A stretch of 19,763 nt of DNA, from contig CAYRJA010000057.1 of NCBI GenBank assembly GCA_964424455.1, positions 1-19,763 on the forward strand. Direction: 5' to 3'. The notes beneath the pieces are model-generated. The model was not told the origin of the DNA and ran no database searches. It worked only from the letters and a program-made list of their open reading frames with translations. The stretch comes from CAYRJA01 sp964424455. Its GTDB lineage: Bacteria; Bacteroidota; Bacteroidia; Chitinophagales; UBA10324. Below, piece by piece: positions 1-9,655 of this stretch. Within the stretch, counting starts at the first letter, position 1; the number at the start of each line of letters is the position of its first letter. The position numbers were made by a program, and so were the translations under genes.

Positions 1-5
1 CATTT

Positions 6-22
6 CTAATGACCGTCATTAG
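6..22. repeat. Perfect 17-nt palindrome
   Basis: An 8-nt arm (CTAATGAC) is followed by one central base and its exact reverse complement (GTCATTAG). No T-tract follows, so it is not a clear intrinsic terminator. It could be the end of a structure belonging to a gene left of the window, or a protein-binding site. It lies about 200 bp before the -7-like element of the receptor gene, so a direct role there is doubtful. Confidence 0.5.
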
Positions 23-221
23 GATTGGTGGTTCTATTGAATAATTTGGGATTAAATGATTGTAAAATTGTTACTGAAAAAACTGAACAGTCAGAGGAAA
101 ATCAATCACTCTGGTTTTTGTAAACGGATTATATATTCCGTCGGATAATTATCATATCAAACTAAAGAAAATGCAAGGTCAAAAAATTCAATATCAGTAT
201 GCCATAATTCGATTTACCGAT

Positions 222-229
222 TATATTTG
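222..229 (+). promoter_or_regulatory. Candidate -7 element of the receptor cassette
   Basis: TATATTTG matches the Bacteroidota housekeeping -7 consensus TAnnTTTG exactly. It lies 41 nt before the ATG of the TonB-dependent receptor. No TTG is found at the expected -33 position about 19 nt upstream, so only half of the promoter is supported. The rest of the 270-bp left flank is AT-rich with no convincing gene; a short imperfect hairpin at 92-113 followed by GTTTTTG could be a weak terminator. Confidence 0.45.
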
Positions 230-270
230 TCCGCTTTAAAAATTAATTCAGATTAAAACCAACTAAGGGC

Positions 271-3200
271 ATGAAAAAAATTTCCACCCTCATAATAATT
301 CTTCTTACGCTGAGTACTTCGGGGCTGCTTGCACAAACAGGCTCTTTGCAGGGTAAAGTAACAGATGCCGATACTAAGGAAGGAGTTTCATTTGCTACTG
401 TTGTATTGGTGAAAAGTGGAAGCGTAGTTAATGGTACGGTTGCAGACATTGATGGTGAGTATGCAATAAAGCCAATTGATCCGGGCACTTACGATATTAA
501 AGTATTTGGAATGAATACGGATACAGTACAGGTGAAAGGAATTCAGGTTAATGCTGATAAAATTACCTTTCAGAATGTAAAACTTGGTTCAGGCGCAACT
601 ACTCTTAGTGAAGTGGTTATTTCTACAAAAAAATTAGTTGACCCCGATGTCACTTATACAGGAAGTACGGCAAATCGTGAAGAAATTCAGCAGATGGCGA
701 TTAATCGCAGCAATCCTAACAACATTGCAGCACAGACTGCCGGAATTTTTCAATTTGATAACAACGGCGGTTTGTTCGTAAACGGTAGCCGTGGTTACAG
801 TCAAAAATATTATGTGGATGGTATTCCTATGGTTGGTTCTATTTCACTGCCGACTTCAGCCATTGAACAGTTAACAACTATTACAGGAGGTATTCCTGCG
901 AGATATGGGGATGCAACAGGCGGTATTATCAATATCACCACCCGCGGACCTTCCAAAGATTTTCATGGTGGATTTGAATTAGGCAGCGGCTATCTGATTG
1001 ATTATGATAAATATCGTTTGGTTTCATTTAACCTTTCCGGTCCTATTTACACAAAGTACAAAAGTTCAAAAGGAACCAAGCAGGATTCTTCCGATGCAAA
1101 AATCGGTTTCTTCTTTTCAGGTGAATATGCAGGAAGCAATGGGGCAAGGTCAGCAGTTGATTACTGGAAAGTGAAAGACAATACTTTAAGCCGCCTTGAA
1201 AAATATCCTTTAACTCCTTCACCGAGCGGCAGCGGTTTTATCGCCAGCGCTTCTTATATTACCAAAGACAGTATGGAAAGAATTAAGGTGCTGCCCAATT
1301 CTCAGGGTAATACTATTCGTGCTACCGGAAAGATTGATTACAAGTTGAATAAATACATTACACTTACATTAGGCGGTAATATAAATTGGAGTGAATCGAA
1401 GGGTATAGGATGGCTGCAACAACTTTTCGACCCGAATACTATAGGATTCAGCACAGGTGGCACATACAGAGGTTATGCAAGATTTACGCAGCGGTTTGCT
1501 TCAGGAAGCGGCACAGACAAGAACTCTTCTGTTTTCCAGAATGCTTACTATTCCGTTCAGGTTGATTACACAAAAAATTATTCAAAGAGCGAAGACCCGG
1601 ATAAAAAATTTAACCCATTCCTGTATGGATACATAGGTAAGTTTAAGACCTATCGTGCGCCGGCTTACTTCCCCGGCACAGATACTATCTATAATTCAGA
1701 TGGTACTTTTAAGATTTATTATGGAAATAAACTTTTTGGATATAGAGATACATTAGTAACCTTTAAACCGGCAGAGGTAAACGAACTGCTGACTAATTAT
1801 ACAAAGCAATTTTATGAACTTGCAGGAAGCCAGCCGGTTGATGGTGTTTACGGGTTGAATAATAATGATGGCAAATCCTATTTTTATGGAGGAAATCAAT
1901 ACAGTTATTACAGTTCATTAACCAATTTAGTCACACAAGGCGGAATGCTTAACAGTTTAACGGGTTTCGGTTCTTACCTTGTTTATTCAATGTGGTACAA
2001 TACCGGTGTGCCTGTAGGCGGTTATGGATTAGGCAACAGCGACCAGTATCACCTTGCATTTAATGGTTCAGTAGATATAGTAAGACCATCGTCAACCGGA
2101 AAAGATAAAAATCGTCATGCACTGGAGTTTGGTATAGAGTACGAACAGAGAGTAGAGCGCGGTTATTCAGTAAGCCCGATAGGGTTGTGGGGACTTGCAC
2201 GCCAGTTGGCTAACAAGCATATTCTTACGCTTGATACAGAACATCCTATTCTTACTTATGATAATAATGGAATTTTCAGTGACACCATTAATTACAACAG
2301 AAAAGTGGGCAACGATCAGGCATTCTTTGATTTAAGTCTAAGAAAAAAATTGGGATTGAACGAACACGGAACAGACTTTATTGATGTGGATGACATTGAC
2401 CCCTCTTTACTCTCGCTGGAGATGTTTAGTCCGGAGGAATTAATGGGAAATAACCTGAGCGGTAAAATGGTGTCAGCTACAGGGTATGATTATTATGGCA
2501 ACCGTCTGAAGAAAAACCCAAGTTTTGATGACTTCTTTACTCAGAAAGATGCTAACGGAAACTATACCCGTCCGATTGCTCCTAACCGCCCCATTTATGC
2601 AGCCGCCTATATTCAGGATAAATTCAACTTCCGCGATCTGATTTTTAATATTGGTTTGCGTGTTGACCGTTACGATGCAAACAGAAAGGTACTAAAAGAC
2701 CCATACTTATTATTTGCAACAAGAACAGTAGGAGAAGTAACAGAATTAGATGGTAAAAACATCACTCACCCCTCTAACATGGGTAGCGATTACGTAGTGT
2801 ATGTTGACAAACAAGAAAACCCCGGGAAAATTGTTGGTTACAGAGATGGTAACAACTGGTACACTGCCGACGGAAGTGAAACACAAAATCCGGGAACTAT
2901 TGCGCTCTCTACTGCGAAAGGTAAAATTATGCCCTACCTTGTAGATAATACAAGTGACAGCATGGTGGTAAGCAGTGATGCTTTTAGAGATTACACACCA
3001 GAGTTCACCTTCATGCCGCGTATCGCTTTCTCATTCCCTATTTCTGATGAAGCTTTATTCTTTGCCCACTACGATGTGCTTTCTCAAAGACCGGTTAATA
3101 ATGGGGCAACACCTTATGATTACTACTTCCTTCGTGAAAACAGCGTGTTGACTACATTGGGAAATCCTGATTTGAAACCTGAAAGAACAATAGATTATCA

Positions 3201-4068
3201 GGTCGGTTTTACACAAGGATTAGGCAAAACCTCTGTACTTACTATTTCTGGAATTTACCGTGAATTGAAAGATATGGTACAGATAAAAAAATATGCTTAT
3301 GCTTTCCCTGTTGATTACACTACTTATGGAAATGAAGATTTTGGAACGGTAAAATCATTACAGATAACTTATAATTTAAACAGAACCCGTAATGTAAGCA
3401 TAGAAGCAAACTACACTTTACAGTTTGCAGACGGAACAGGCGATTCGCCCGGTTCATCCGGAGGATTACTTAACTTAGGAGAAAAAGTAAGACCGGTTTT
3501 TCCATTCTACTACGATCAGCGTCATACCATCAAAACAACAGTTGATTACCGTTTCAGTGAAGGAAAATTTTACAATGGACCTGTTGTAGGGAAAAACAAT
3601 ACGCCGATTTTAGCTAACACAGGATTAAATATAATTTTCTCAGCCGGATCAGGTACGCCTTATTCAAAGCAATACAATCCTACACCAAACGGAATAATGG
3701 GAGTGAACTCTACTTCGTCTTTGCGCGGAACACTCAATGGCGCTCGTCTTCCATGGTCATTCCGCTTTGATTTGAAGATTGATAAATATTTCAAAGTAGG
3801 TCAGAAAACAGATAAACACGATCAGCGCTACATCAATGCTTACTTCCTTATTGTGAATGTATTAAACACAAATAATGTGTTTGGTGTGTATGCATACACA
3901 GGCAATCCGGATAATGACGGTTATCTCGCTTCTCCGATTGGTCAAATGGAAATCCAAAATAAATTCAGCCAGCAGGCATTTATTGATATGTACAATATCA
4001 GAAATGATGCGCCGGGTAATTACGCTCAGCCAAGATCAATTCGTTGTGGACTCTCATTTAATTTCTAA
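271..4068 (+). CDS. TonB-dependent outer-membrane receptor with carboxypeptidase-regulatory-like domain
   Basis: This 1265-residue outer-membrane receptor probably imports or senses an unknown ligand using energy passed on by TonB. Residues 1-22 are a signal peptide ending in LLAQ. Residues about 24-106 form a CarboxypepD_reg-like beta-sandwich (GKVTDADTKEGVSFATV, then DIDGEYAIKPIDPGTYDI). A TonB-box-like LSEVVIS begins at residue 112. The plug domain covers about 130-226 (VNGSRG at 170, YVDGIP, and RYGDATGGIINITTRG at 211-226). The rest is beta-barrel, with NPDLKPERTIDYQVG typical of these barrels and a terminal aromatic FNF outer-membrane signature. No SusD-type lipoprotein follows, so it is not a standard SusCD glycan importer. 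It is the first gene of a cassette with a T9SS cargo (20-nt gap) and a PorV-like protein. The substrate cannot be read from the sequence. Confidence 0.93.
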   Translation: MKKISTLIIILLTLSTSGLLAQTGSLQGKVTDADTKEGVSFATVVLVKSGSVVNGTVADIDGEYAIKPIDPGTYDIKVFGMNTDTVQVKGIQVNADKITFQNVKLGSGATTLSEVVISTKKLVDPDVTYTGSTANREEIQQMAINRSNPNNIAAQTAGIFQFDNNGGLFVNGSRGYSQKYYVDGIPMVGSISLPTSAIEQLTTITGGIPARYGDATGGIINITTRGPSKDFHGGFELGSGYLIDYDKYRLVSFNLSGPIYTKYKSSKGTKQDSSDAKIGFFFSGEYAGSNGARSAVDYWKVKDNTLSRLEKYPLTPSPSGSGFIASASYITKDSMERIKVLPNSQGNTIRATGKIDYKLNKYITLTLGGNINWSESKGIGWLQQLFDPNTIGFSTGGTYRGYARFTQRFASGSGTDKNSSVFQNAYYSVQVDYTKNYSKSEDPDKKFNPFLYGYIGKFKTYRAPAYFPGTDTIYNSDGTFKIYYGNKLFGYRDTLVTFKPAEVNELLTNYTKQFYELAGSQPVDGVYGLNNNDGKSYFYGGNQYSYYSSLTNLVTQGGMLNSLTGFGSYLVYSMWYNTGVPVGGYGLGNSDQYHLAFNGSVDIVRPSSTGKDKNRHALEFGIEYEQRVERGYSVSPIGLWGLARQLANKHILTLDTEHPILTYDNNGIFSDTINYNRKVGNDQAFFDLSLRKKLGLNEHGTDFIDVDDIDPSLLSLEMFSPEELMGNNLSGKMVSATGYDYYGNRLKKNPSFDDFFTQKDANGNYTRPIAPNRPIYAAAYIQDKFNFRDLIFNIGLRVDRYDANRKVLKDPYLLFATRTVGEVTELDGKNITHPSNMGSDYVVYVDKQENPGKIVGYRDGNNWYTADGSETQNPGTIALSTAKGKIMPYLVDNTSDSMVVSSDAFRDYTPEFTFMPRIAFSFPISDEALFFAHYDVLSQRPVNNGATPYDYYFLRENSVLTTLGNPDLKPERTIDYQVGFTQGLGKTSVLTISGIYRELKDMVQIKKYAYAFPVDYTTYGNEDFGTVKSLQITYNLNRTRNVSIEANYTLQFADGTGDSPGSSGGLLNLGEKVRPVFPFYYDQRHTIKTTVDYRFSEGKFYNGPVVGKNNTPILANTGLNIIFSAGSGTPYSKQYNPTPNGIMGVNSTSSLRGTLNGARLPWSFRFDLKIDKYFKVGQKTDKHDQRYINAYFLIVNVLNTNNVFGVYAYTGNPDNDGYLASPIGQMEIQNKFSQQAFIDMYNIRNDAPGNYAQPRSIRCGLSFNF

Positions 4069-4088
4069 AAGCTCAAATTTTTTTTGTA

Positions 4089-7000
4089 ATGAAAAATATT
4101 TATAAACCGCTGTTACTGACAACATTGTTTTTTGTTAGTTACTCTGTTTCTCACGGGAGAGAAAATATCGGCATACCCGGACAAAGGGTGGCTGGTTCAT
4201 ACCGCGTAGAAGCTAATGACTGTAAAGCGGCAACCTCTCAGATTGACTTGAATGTAAATAATGTCCGCGCCCGGCTGATGAATGGCGGCGATATGTGGTG
4301 GGACCTGGTATCTAATGCAAGATATGAAGTACCTAAAATTCCGGTCGGAAGCAACATGGTACCGGTAAGTTCTCTTTTTGCCGGCGCTATTTGGGTAGGA
4401 GGAATTGATTTGGGAGGACAGTTAAAAATTGCAGCACAAACATACCGTCAGAACGGAAACGATTATTTTCCGGGACCGCTTGATGAGAACGGTGAAACTA
4501 CCGCAGACATCTGTAACCAATGGGACGAGCAATGGCAGGTTTATTCAACAGACATAGAAACAAGAGATGCAAATGCAGCGGCTACCGGAGTTGATTTTTC
4601 AAAAGGAGAAGAGCTAAATGAAGCGCTCATCCCATCGAATTTGATGAATTGGCCCGCAAAAAATAATCCTTACAATGCTTTACCAGGGAACAGAAACATG
4701 GCTCCATTTGCAGATGTGGATGGAGATGGTATTTATAATCCTGCCAAAGGAGATTATCCTGAAATCGGATCAATAAAAAAACAACTTAAAGACGGCACAT
4801 GGAATGAATGTAATTCACACACCGTTGCCGATCAGATGATTTGGTGGGTTTACAATGACAAAGGAAATATCCATACGGAAACAGGCGGTCAGGCAATCGG
4901 ATTGGAGGTGCATACGCTTGCATTCGCGTTTAAAACAAACGACGAAATCAATGACATGACCTTTTACAAATACATTATATATAACAAGGCAACTTCTGTA
5001 TTGGATAGTACCTTCATGGGGCAATGGTGTGACCCGGATCTAGGTTGTGCATTTGATGATTATGTTGGATCCGACAGTGCAAGAAGTCTTGGAATAGTTT
5101 ACAATGCTCAAGCTGTGGATGGTGGAAGCGGATGTGCTGCTAACTATGGCAATCAACCACCTTTAATCGGAATAGATTACTTTAAAGGACCTATCAAGTA
5201 TGATAAAGATACCGGCGACAGCACTGAATTAAGTGTTTCCTCTTTCCTATATTACAATAATGATTTCACGGTTCTGGGTAATCCTGAAAATGCCGCTCAC
5301 TATTACGGATACCTTTCCGGATCATGGAAAGACGGAACTCACTTTACTAAAGGAGGAACCGGTTATGGCGGATCTGTAAAAACAAACTTTGTTTTCCCTG
5401 ATTCACCAGATCAACCTAAGCCCGCATGGAGTGAATGTGCGGAAAACAATCCTATTACACAGGATAAAAGAATCATTCAGGCATCAGGACCTTTCAGATT
5501 ATTGCCGGGCGCAACCAATGAAATTATCATCGGTGCAGTTTGGGTAAGACCTCCGGTCGGAACTTATCCTTGTCCGAGTTTCAGTTTGTTACAGAAAGCT
5601 GATGACAAGGCGCAGGCGCTGTTCAATTCCTGTTTTAAAATTCTTGACGGACCTAATGCTCCTGACATGAAAATAACTGAGTTAGACAAGAAAGCCACAT
5701 TTGCCTTTGTTAATACGAATAATTCAAAAGTGGAAGGATACAACGACTATGATCCGGTTCTTCTTGCACAGGGAGTAGATGACCCATATTATAAATTTCA
5801 GGGTTATCAGGTATTCCAATTAGCTTCTCCAACCGTAAGCGTACAAGAACTTTATGACCCGTCTAAAGCCAGAGAAGTAATGCAGTGCGATATAAAAGAT
5901 GATGCAATCAAGCTCATCAATTATGAGTACGATCCAACTATGGAAGCAGATGTGCCTGTGGTAAAAGTAAATGCAACAAATACTGGTATCATCCACACTT
6001 TTGAACTAACGAATGATGAGTTTGCAACCGGAGACAAGCGCATGGTTAACTTTAAGAAATATTATTTCCTTGTACTTTCTTATGCTTACAATGGTAGTGT
6101 TGACACCATGATTAACAAGAATACAGGACTGACAACTTTTATTAAGAAGAAACCTTACCTCGCCGGAAGAAAAAATATAAGAATTTATACCGTTATCCCT
6201 CATAAACCGGCTCCGGAAAATTCGGGAATGGTTTTAAACTCAGATTATGGTTCCGGTCCGATGATTACACGACAGGAAGGAAAAGGGAATGACGGAAACT
6301 GGTTAGACCTTACACAACAGTCAGTTAATGATATTCTGAAAAATGTTTATGCATATCATCCGACTTATGAAAAAGGGAATGGACCGGCTAAAATAAAAGT
6401 ATTTGATCCCAAGAGCGTACCCTCAGGTGAATTTGAATTGGTTATCAGAGATACTACCCCAAACGGAACAACCAACGAAAAAGCAATGTCCGGTTCCTCA
6501 ATGTGGTATTTGAGAAATGAAAACACTTCAGACACCATCTTCTCTGAAAGCACAATTTCAGTAGGTAATGAGCAGGTGATTCCTGACTGGGGATTGTCGG
6601 TTTACATTAATCAGGTAAGAAATCCGGGAAGTAACTCTTCAGAAGACCATAATGGCTTGATTGGTTCTTCCCTTACTTATGCTGATCCATTGAATAAATG
6701 GTTATCGGGAGTGGCAGATCAGGAAGGAGAGAGTTATCTTAATTGGATTCGTTGCGGAACAGTTGTTTCAACAGATGCAAGTAAAAAACTTTTCCCAGAC
6801 ATTACGGGATCAGGAACTGGATACGACAATGAAGAATTCTATGAAAATATAGTAGGCAGAACATGGGGTCCTTACAGGATGTGCGGTTCAGGTGATCCGA
6901 AATATATTTATACTACATACAGTCCTGCATGGTATGATCAGGCGGCTCAGGGTACTTTCAATAAATTAGACAGTTTAATCAGTGTAGATATTGTTTTCAC

Positions 7001-7985
7001 ACCGGATAAATCAAAGTGGAGCCGTTGTCCGGTAGTTGAATCAGGAACAGACAAAGTGCTGACAGAAGGAAATGTTGCCAAGTGCGCACTTCGCCAGCAT
7101 CCATCTCTTTACCTGAACAACAGTGGAGGATATTACTACTCCAGCGATCCGAGCGATGTAGGATATTCTTATTTCCCCGGGTATGCAATAGAACCCGAAA
7201 CAGGAAGACGGCTGAATATAATGTTTGCGGAAAACTCGAGAGATATTGAGAATAATGGCAATGATTTAATTTGGAATCCTACATCTACCTTCTTTTCTCC
7301 TTCAGGGAATGGTGATATAGGAGGCAGACATTTCATTTATATCATGCGCAGCACTTATAATGAAGGCGCTGATTTCAGAACATTATTAAAACCGGTAGGG
7401 TCTTCGGGTGAAATTGACCAAAACTCAGGCAGAAATGTTTACAAATTAGCAACATGGACTTCTATTCCCATGCTGACGAATGGGTACAAATTAAAATCCT
7501 TTTCAGACGGGTTGATTCCAACAGAAACTACTATCAAAATCCGTGTTAACAAACCCTATCAGAAATATGTGACCGATGTAAACAAAAACAATTTTTACCC
7601 TCGTTACAATTTCTCTACTTCTGATATAGCAGCAACAAAAGAGGATATAACTGTAGCTAAAACAGCGTTGGATACTATAGGCATTGTTCCTAATCCTTAC
7701 TATGCCTATTCTCCTTACGAAACCAATCAGTTAGACAGCAGGGTTAAGTTTATCAATCTGCCACAGAAGTGTACTATTTCTATTTTCTCGCTTGATGGAA
7801 CATTAGTAAGAAAAATTACCCGTGATGACAATACAAACACTTACACAGATTGGGATTTAAAAAATAATGTAGGCGTTCCGATTGCAAGCGGTGTTTATCT
7901 GATACACATTAATGCAGAAGGTATTGGAGAAAAAGTGTTGAAATGGTTTGGCGTAATGCGTCCTGTTGATTTAAGTAGCTTTTAA
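4089..7985 (+). CDS. Giant secreted protein with T9SS-type C-terminal domain
   Basis: A 1298-residue exported protein with signal peptide MKNIYKPLLLTTLFFVSYSV. The mature N-terminus carries VRARLMNGGDMWWDLVSN and SLFAGAIWVGGIDLGGQLK, a pattern I recognise from large uncharacterised Bacteroidota surface proteins. A calcium-binding-like DVDGDG lies at 209-214. DGPNAPDMKITELDKKATF followed by FQGYQVFQL looks like a fibronectin/Ig-type beta-domain. The stretch around residues 1028-1065 has FPGYAIEPETGRRLNIMF and NDLIWNPTS, also conserved in that group. Residues about 1192-1298 resemble a T9SS sorting domain (GIVPNPYYAYS, then RVKFINLPQKCTISIFSLDG, WDLKN, IASGVYLIHI). No catalytic motif is apparent, so a surface structural or binding role is the cautious inference. 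It lies 20 nt after the receptor and 28 nt before the PorV-like gene, so co-transcription is likely. Confidence 0.88.
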   Translation: MKNIYKPLLLTTLFFVSYSVSHGRENIGIPGQRVAGSYRVEANDCKAATSQIDLNVNNVRARLMNGGDMWWDLVSNARYEVPKIPVGSNMVPVSSLFAGAIWVGGIDLGGQLKIAAQTYRQNGNDYFPGPLDENGETTADICNQWDEQWQVYSTDIETRDANAAATGVDFSKGEELNEALIPSNLMNWPAKNNPYNALPGNRNMAPFADVDGDGIYNPAKGDYPEIGSIKKQLKDGTWNECNSHTVADQMIWWVYNDKGNIHTETGGQAIGLEVHTLAFAFKTNDEINDMTFYKYIIYNKATSVLDSTFMGQWCDPDLGCAFDDYVGSDSARSLGIVYNAQAVDGGSGCAANYGNQPPLIGIDYFKGPIKYDKDTGDSTELSVSSFLYYNNDFTVLGNPENAAHYYGYLSGSWKDGTHFTKGGTGYGGSVKTNFVFPDSPDQPKPAWSECAENNPITQDKRIIQASGPFRLLPGATNEIIIGAVWVRPPVGTYPCPSFSLLQKADDKAQALFNSCFKILDGPNAPDMKITELDKKATFAFVNTNNSKVEGYNDYDPVLLAQGVDDPYYKFQGYQVFQLASPTVSVQELYDPSKAREVMQCDIKDDAIKLINYEYDPTMEADVPVVKVNATNTGIIHTFELTNDEFATGDKRMVNFKKYYFLVLSYAYNGSVDTMINKNTGLTTFIKKKPYLAGRKNIRIYTVIPHKPAPENSGMVLNSDYGSGPMITRQEGKGNDGNWLDLTQQSVNDILKNVYAYHPTYEKGNGPAKIKVFDPKSVPSGEFELVIRDTTPNGTTNEKAMSGSSMWYLRNENTSDTIFSESTISVGNEQVIPDWGLSVYINQVRNPGSNSSEDHNGLIGSSLTYADPLNKWLSGVADQEGESYLNWIRCGTVVSTDASKKLFPDITGSGTGYDNEEFYENIVGRTWGPYRMCGSGDPKYIYTTYSPAWYDQAAQGTFNKLDSLISVDIVFTPDKSKWSRCPVVESGTDKVLTEGNVAKCALRQHPSLYLNNSGGYYYSSDPSDVGYSYFPGYAIEPETGRRLNIMFAENSRDIENNGNDLIWNPTSTFFSPSGNGDIGGRHFIYIMRSTYNEGADFRTLLKPVGSSGEIDQNSGRNVYKLATWTSIPMLTNGYKLKSFSDGLIPTETTIKIRVNKPYQKYVTDVNKNNFYPRYNFSTSDIAATKEDITVAKTALDTIGIVPNPYYAYSPYETNQLDSRVKFINLPQKCTISIFSLDGTLVRKITRDDNTNTYTDWDLKNNVGVPIASGVYLIHINAEGIGEKVLKWFGVMRPVDLSSF

Positions 7986-8013
7986 TTTTTAATAGAGAAA
8001 TCTTAAACTGATA

Positions 8014-9087
8014 ATGATGAAAAAAATTCTATATGGTTGCCTCGTAGTGCTGATGAGCGCCACACAGCTTTTGGCTGGGAACAAAGACAGGGCTGGTCAG
8101 GCAGGCGCTCCGGAATTGTTGATTAATCCATGGGCAAGAAGTTCAGGGTGGCATGGTTTGAATACAGCTTCAGTAAGAGGACTTGAAGCAATTAATCTGA
8201 ACCCTGCAGGAATTGCATTTACTCCTAAGACTGAAATACTTTTTGCACATTCAAAATATTTAGTGGGTACAGATATTACCATAAACGCATTTGGTTTCTC
8301 TCAGGCAGTAGGGAAGAACGGAGGCGCTATTGGATTTGATGTGGTAGCAATAGGTTTCGGAGATATACCTGTTACAACAGTGGATGTCCCTGAAGGAGGT
8401 ATTGGTACTTACAATCCGCAGTTTTTGAATATTGCACTTGCTTATGCCAAAAAATTTTCAAACAGTATTTACGGCGGTATTGTATTCCGCGGAATATCTG
8501 AAGGACTTACTGATGTAAAAGCACAGGGATTTTCAATAGATGCAGGAGTACAGTACATGACAGGGGATAAGAAAGATCCTGAAAGAATAAAATTTGGTAT
8601 CGCATTAAGAAATATTGGAACACCGATGCACTTCAGTGGTGACGCACTTTCTTTCAAGAATCAGGCGCCAAACAACACTTATGACCTTACCGTGGAAAGT
8701 CGTTCACTTCAGTTTGAACTTCCATCACTACTTAATATCGGCGGCTCCTATGATTTTCATTTTGGTAAACAAATGGAGAACAAACAGAAACTACATCGTA
8801 TTACGATAGCAGCTAACTTCACTTCCAATTCCTTTTCACAAGATAAAATCGGAGGTGGATTGGAATACTCGCTTAAAGAACAATTCATGATTCGTGGCGG
8901 ATACAACTACGAAAAGGACTTAATGAGTACGGCTAACCGGGTTAATGCCATCACAGGACTGGCGGGCGGTGTTACAGTTCTTTTCCCGTTAAAGAAAAAT
9001 GGACCCACCGTAGGATTGGATTATTCATACAGAACCAGCAACCCATTCAGCGGCACCCACACTATTGGGACAAGAATAAATTTGTAA
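8014..9087 (+). CDS. PorV/PorQ-family outer-membrane protein
   Basis: A 357-residue outer-membrane beta-barrel of the PorV/PorQ (FadL-like) family. In Porphyromonas gingivalis, PorV binds the C-terminal domain of T9SS cargo and carries it to the attachment complex; PorQ is a related barrel of the same system. The signal peptide ends at LLAG. The mature start AGAPELLINPWARSSGWHG, then SVRGLEAINLNPAGIAF (loss of NPAG would argue against the family), is the family signature. Alternating strands follow, such as IYGGIVFRGISEGLTDV and FMIRGGYNYEKDL. The protein ends in GTHTIGTRINL, a typical final barrel strand. ATG 8014 and ATG 8017 are both possible starts. Its place 28 nt after a T9SS cargo suggests that it is a paralogue serving this cargo and not necessarily the genome's general PorV. 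A strong terminator follows. Confidence 0.85.
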   Translation: MMKKILYGCLVVLMSATQLLAGNKDRAGQAGAPELLINPWARSSGWHGLNTASVRGLEAINLNPAGIAFTPKTEILFAHSKYLVGTDITINAFGFSQAVGKNGGAIGFDVVAIGFGDIPVTTVDVPEGGIGTYNPQFLNIALAYAKKFSNSIYGGIVFRGISEGLTDVKAQGFSIDAGVQYMTGDKKDPERIKFGIALRNIGTPMHFSGDALSFKNQAPNNTYDLTVESRSLQFELPSLLNIGGSYDFHFGKQMENKQKLHRITIAANFTSNSFSQDKIGGGLEYSLKEQFMIRGGYNYEKDLMSTANRVNAITGLAGGVTVLFPLKKNGPTVGLDYSYRTSNPFSGTHTIGTRINL

Positions 9088-9112
9088 ATTAGCTACTTAA
9101 AATTTTTCTGTT

Positions 9113-9148
9113 GAGAACGCTTCTGAAAAGAGGCGTTCTCATTTTTTT
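9113..9148 (+). terminator. Intrinsic terminator after the PorV-like gene
   Basis: The arms GAGAACGCTT (9113-9122) and AGGCGTTCTC (9131-9140) pair over 10 bp with one G-T wobble and an 8-nt loop. An ATTTTTTT tract follows. It separates the receptor/cargo/PorV-like cassette from greA, whose ATG is only 23 nt beyond the T-tract. Confidence 0.9.
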
Positions 9149-9171
9149 CAAAATCACATAACCGATTTATT

Positions 9172-9645
9172 ATGGCAGATGTACAATATTTTAGTGAAGA
9201 AGGATTGGAAAACCTGAAGAAAGAATTGAACGACTTAAAAACTAATGGCAGAAAGGAAATTGCCAGAGCCATTCAGGAAGCAAGAGAGAAAGGAGATCTT
9301 TCGGAGAATGCAGAATATGATGCAGCCAAAGATGCACAGGGTATGCTGGAGATGAAAATTAACCAGCTTGAAACTATACTCTCCAATGCCCGGATATTGG
9401 ACAAAAGCAAATTTGATACTTCCAAAGTGACGATTATGTCAAAAGTGAAACTGAAGAACCTGAATAACAAGCAAACACTGATATTTACTTTAGTTTCGGA
9501 AAGAGAAGCCGATCTGAAAAACGGAAAACTCTCTGTTTCATCTCCAATCGGCAAAGGATTGCTGGGCAAGGCAGTAGGAGACGTAGCTGAAATTCAAGTG
9601 CCTTCCGGATTAATGAAACTTGAAGTTCTTTCTATAACTATATAG
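9172..9645 (+). CDS. greA: Transcription elongation factor GreA
   Basis: GreA rescues backtracked RNA polymerase by stimulating cleavage of the nascent transcript in the enzyme's secondary channel. The 157-residue length is normal. The N-terminal coiled-coil carries the tip motif GDLSENAEYDAAKDAQ; its acidic D42 and E45 correspond to the D41/E44 pair of the E. coli protein. The C-terminal FKBP-like domain carries SPIGKGLLGKAVGDVAEIQVPSG-like sequence near residues 123-146. The start ATG follows a terminator by 23 nt, so its promoter must overlap or lie within that terminator region; I see no good -7 element. A HIT-family hydrolase follows at 77 nt, a pairing I recognise in Bacteroidota. Confidence 0.97.
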   Translation: MADVQYFSEEGLENLKKELNDLKTNGRKEIARAIQEAREKGDLSENAEYDAAKDAQGMLEMKINQLETILSNARILDKSKFDTSKVTIMSKVKLKNLNNKQTLIFTLVSEREADLKNGKLSVSSPIGKGLLGKAVGDVAEIQVPSGLMKLEVLSITI

Positions 9646-9655
9646 CAGCAGTTGA

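Noticed and set aside
3875..4105. 76-codon frame over the end of the receptor gene
   Set aside because: It lies almost wholly inside the receptor's final barrel strands in another frame and has no domain character.
271..9087. SusCD polysaccharide utilisation locus
   Set aside because: There is a TonB receptor but no SusD-type lipoprotein and no glycoside hydrolase.
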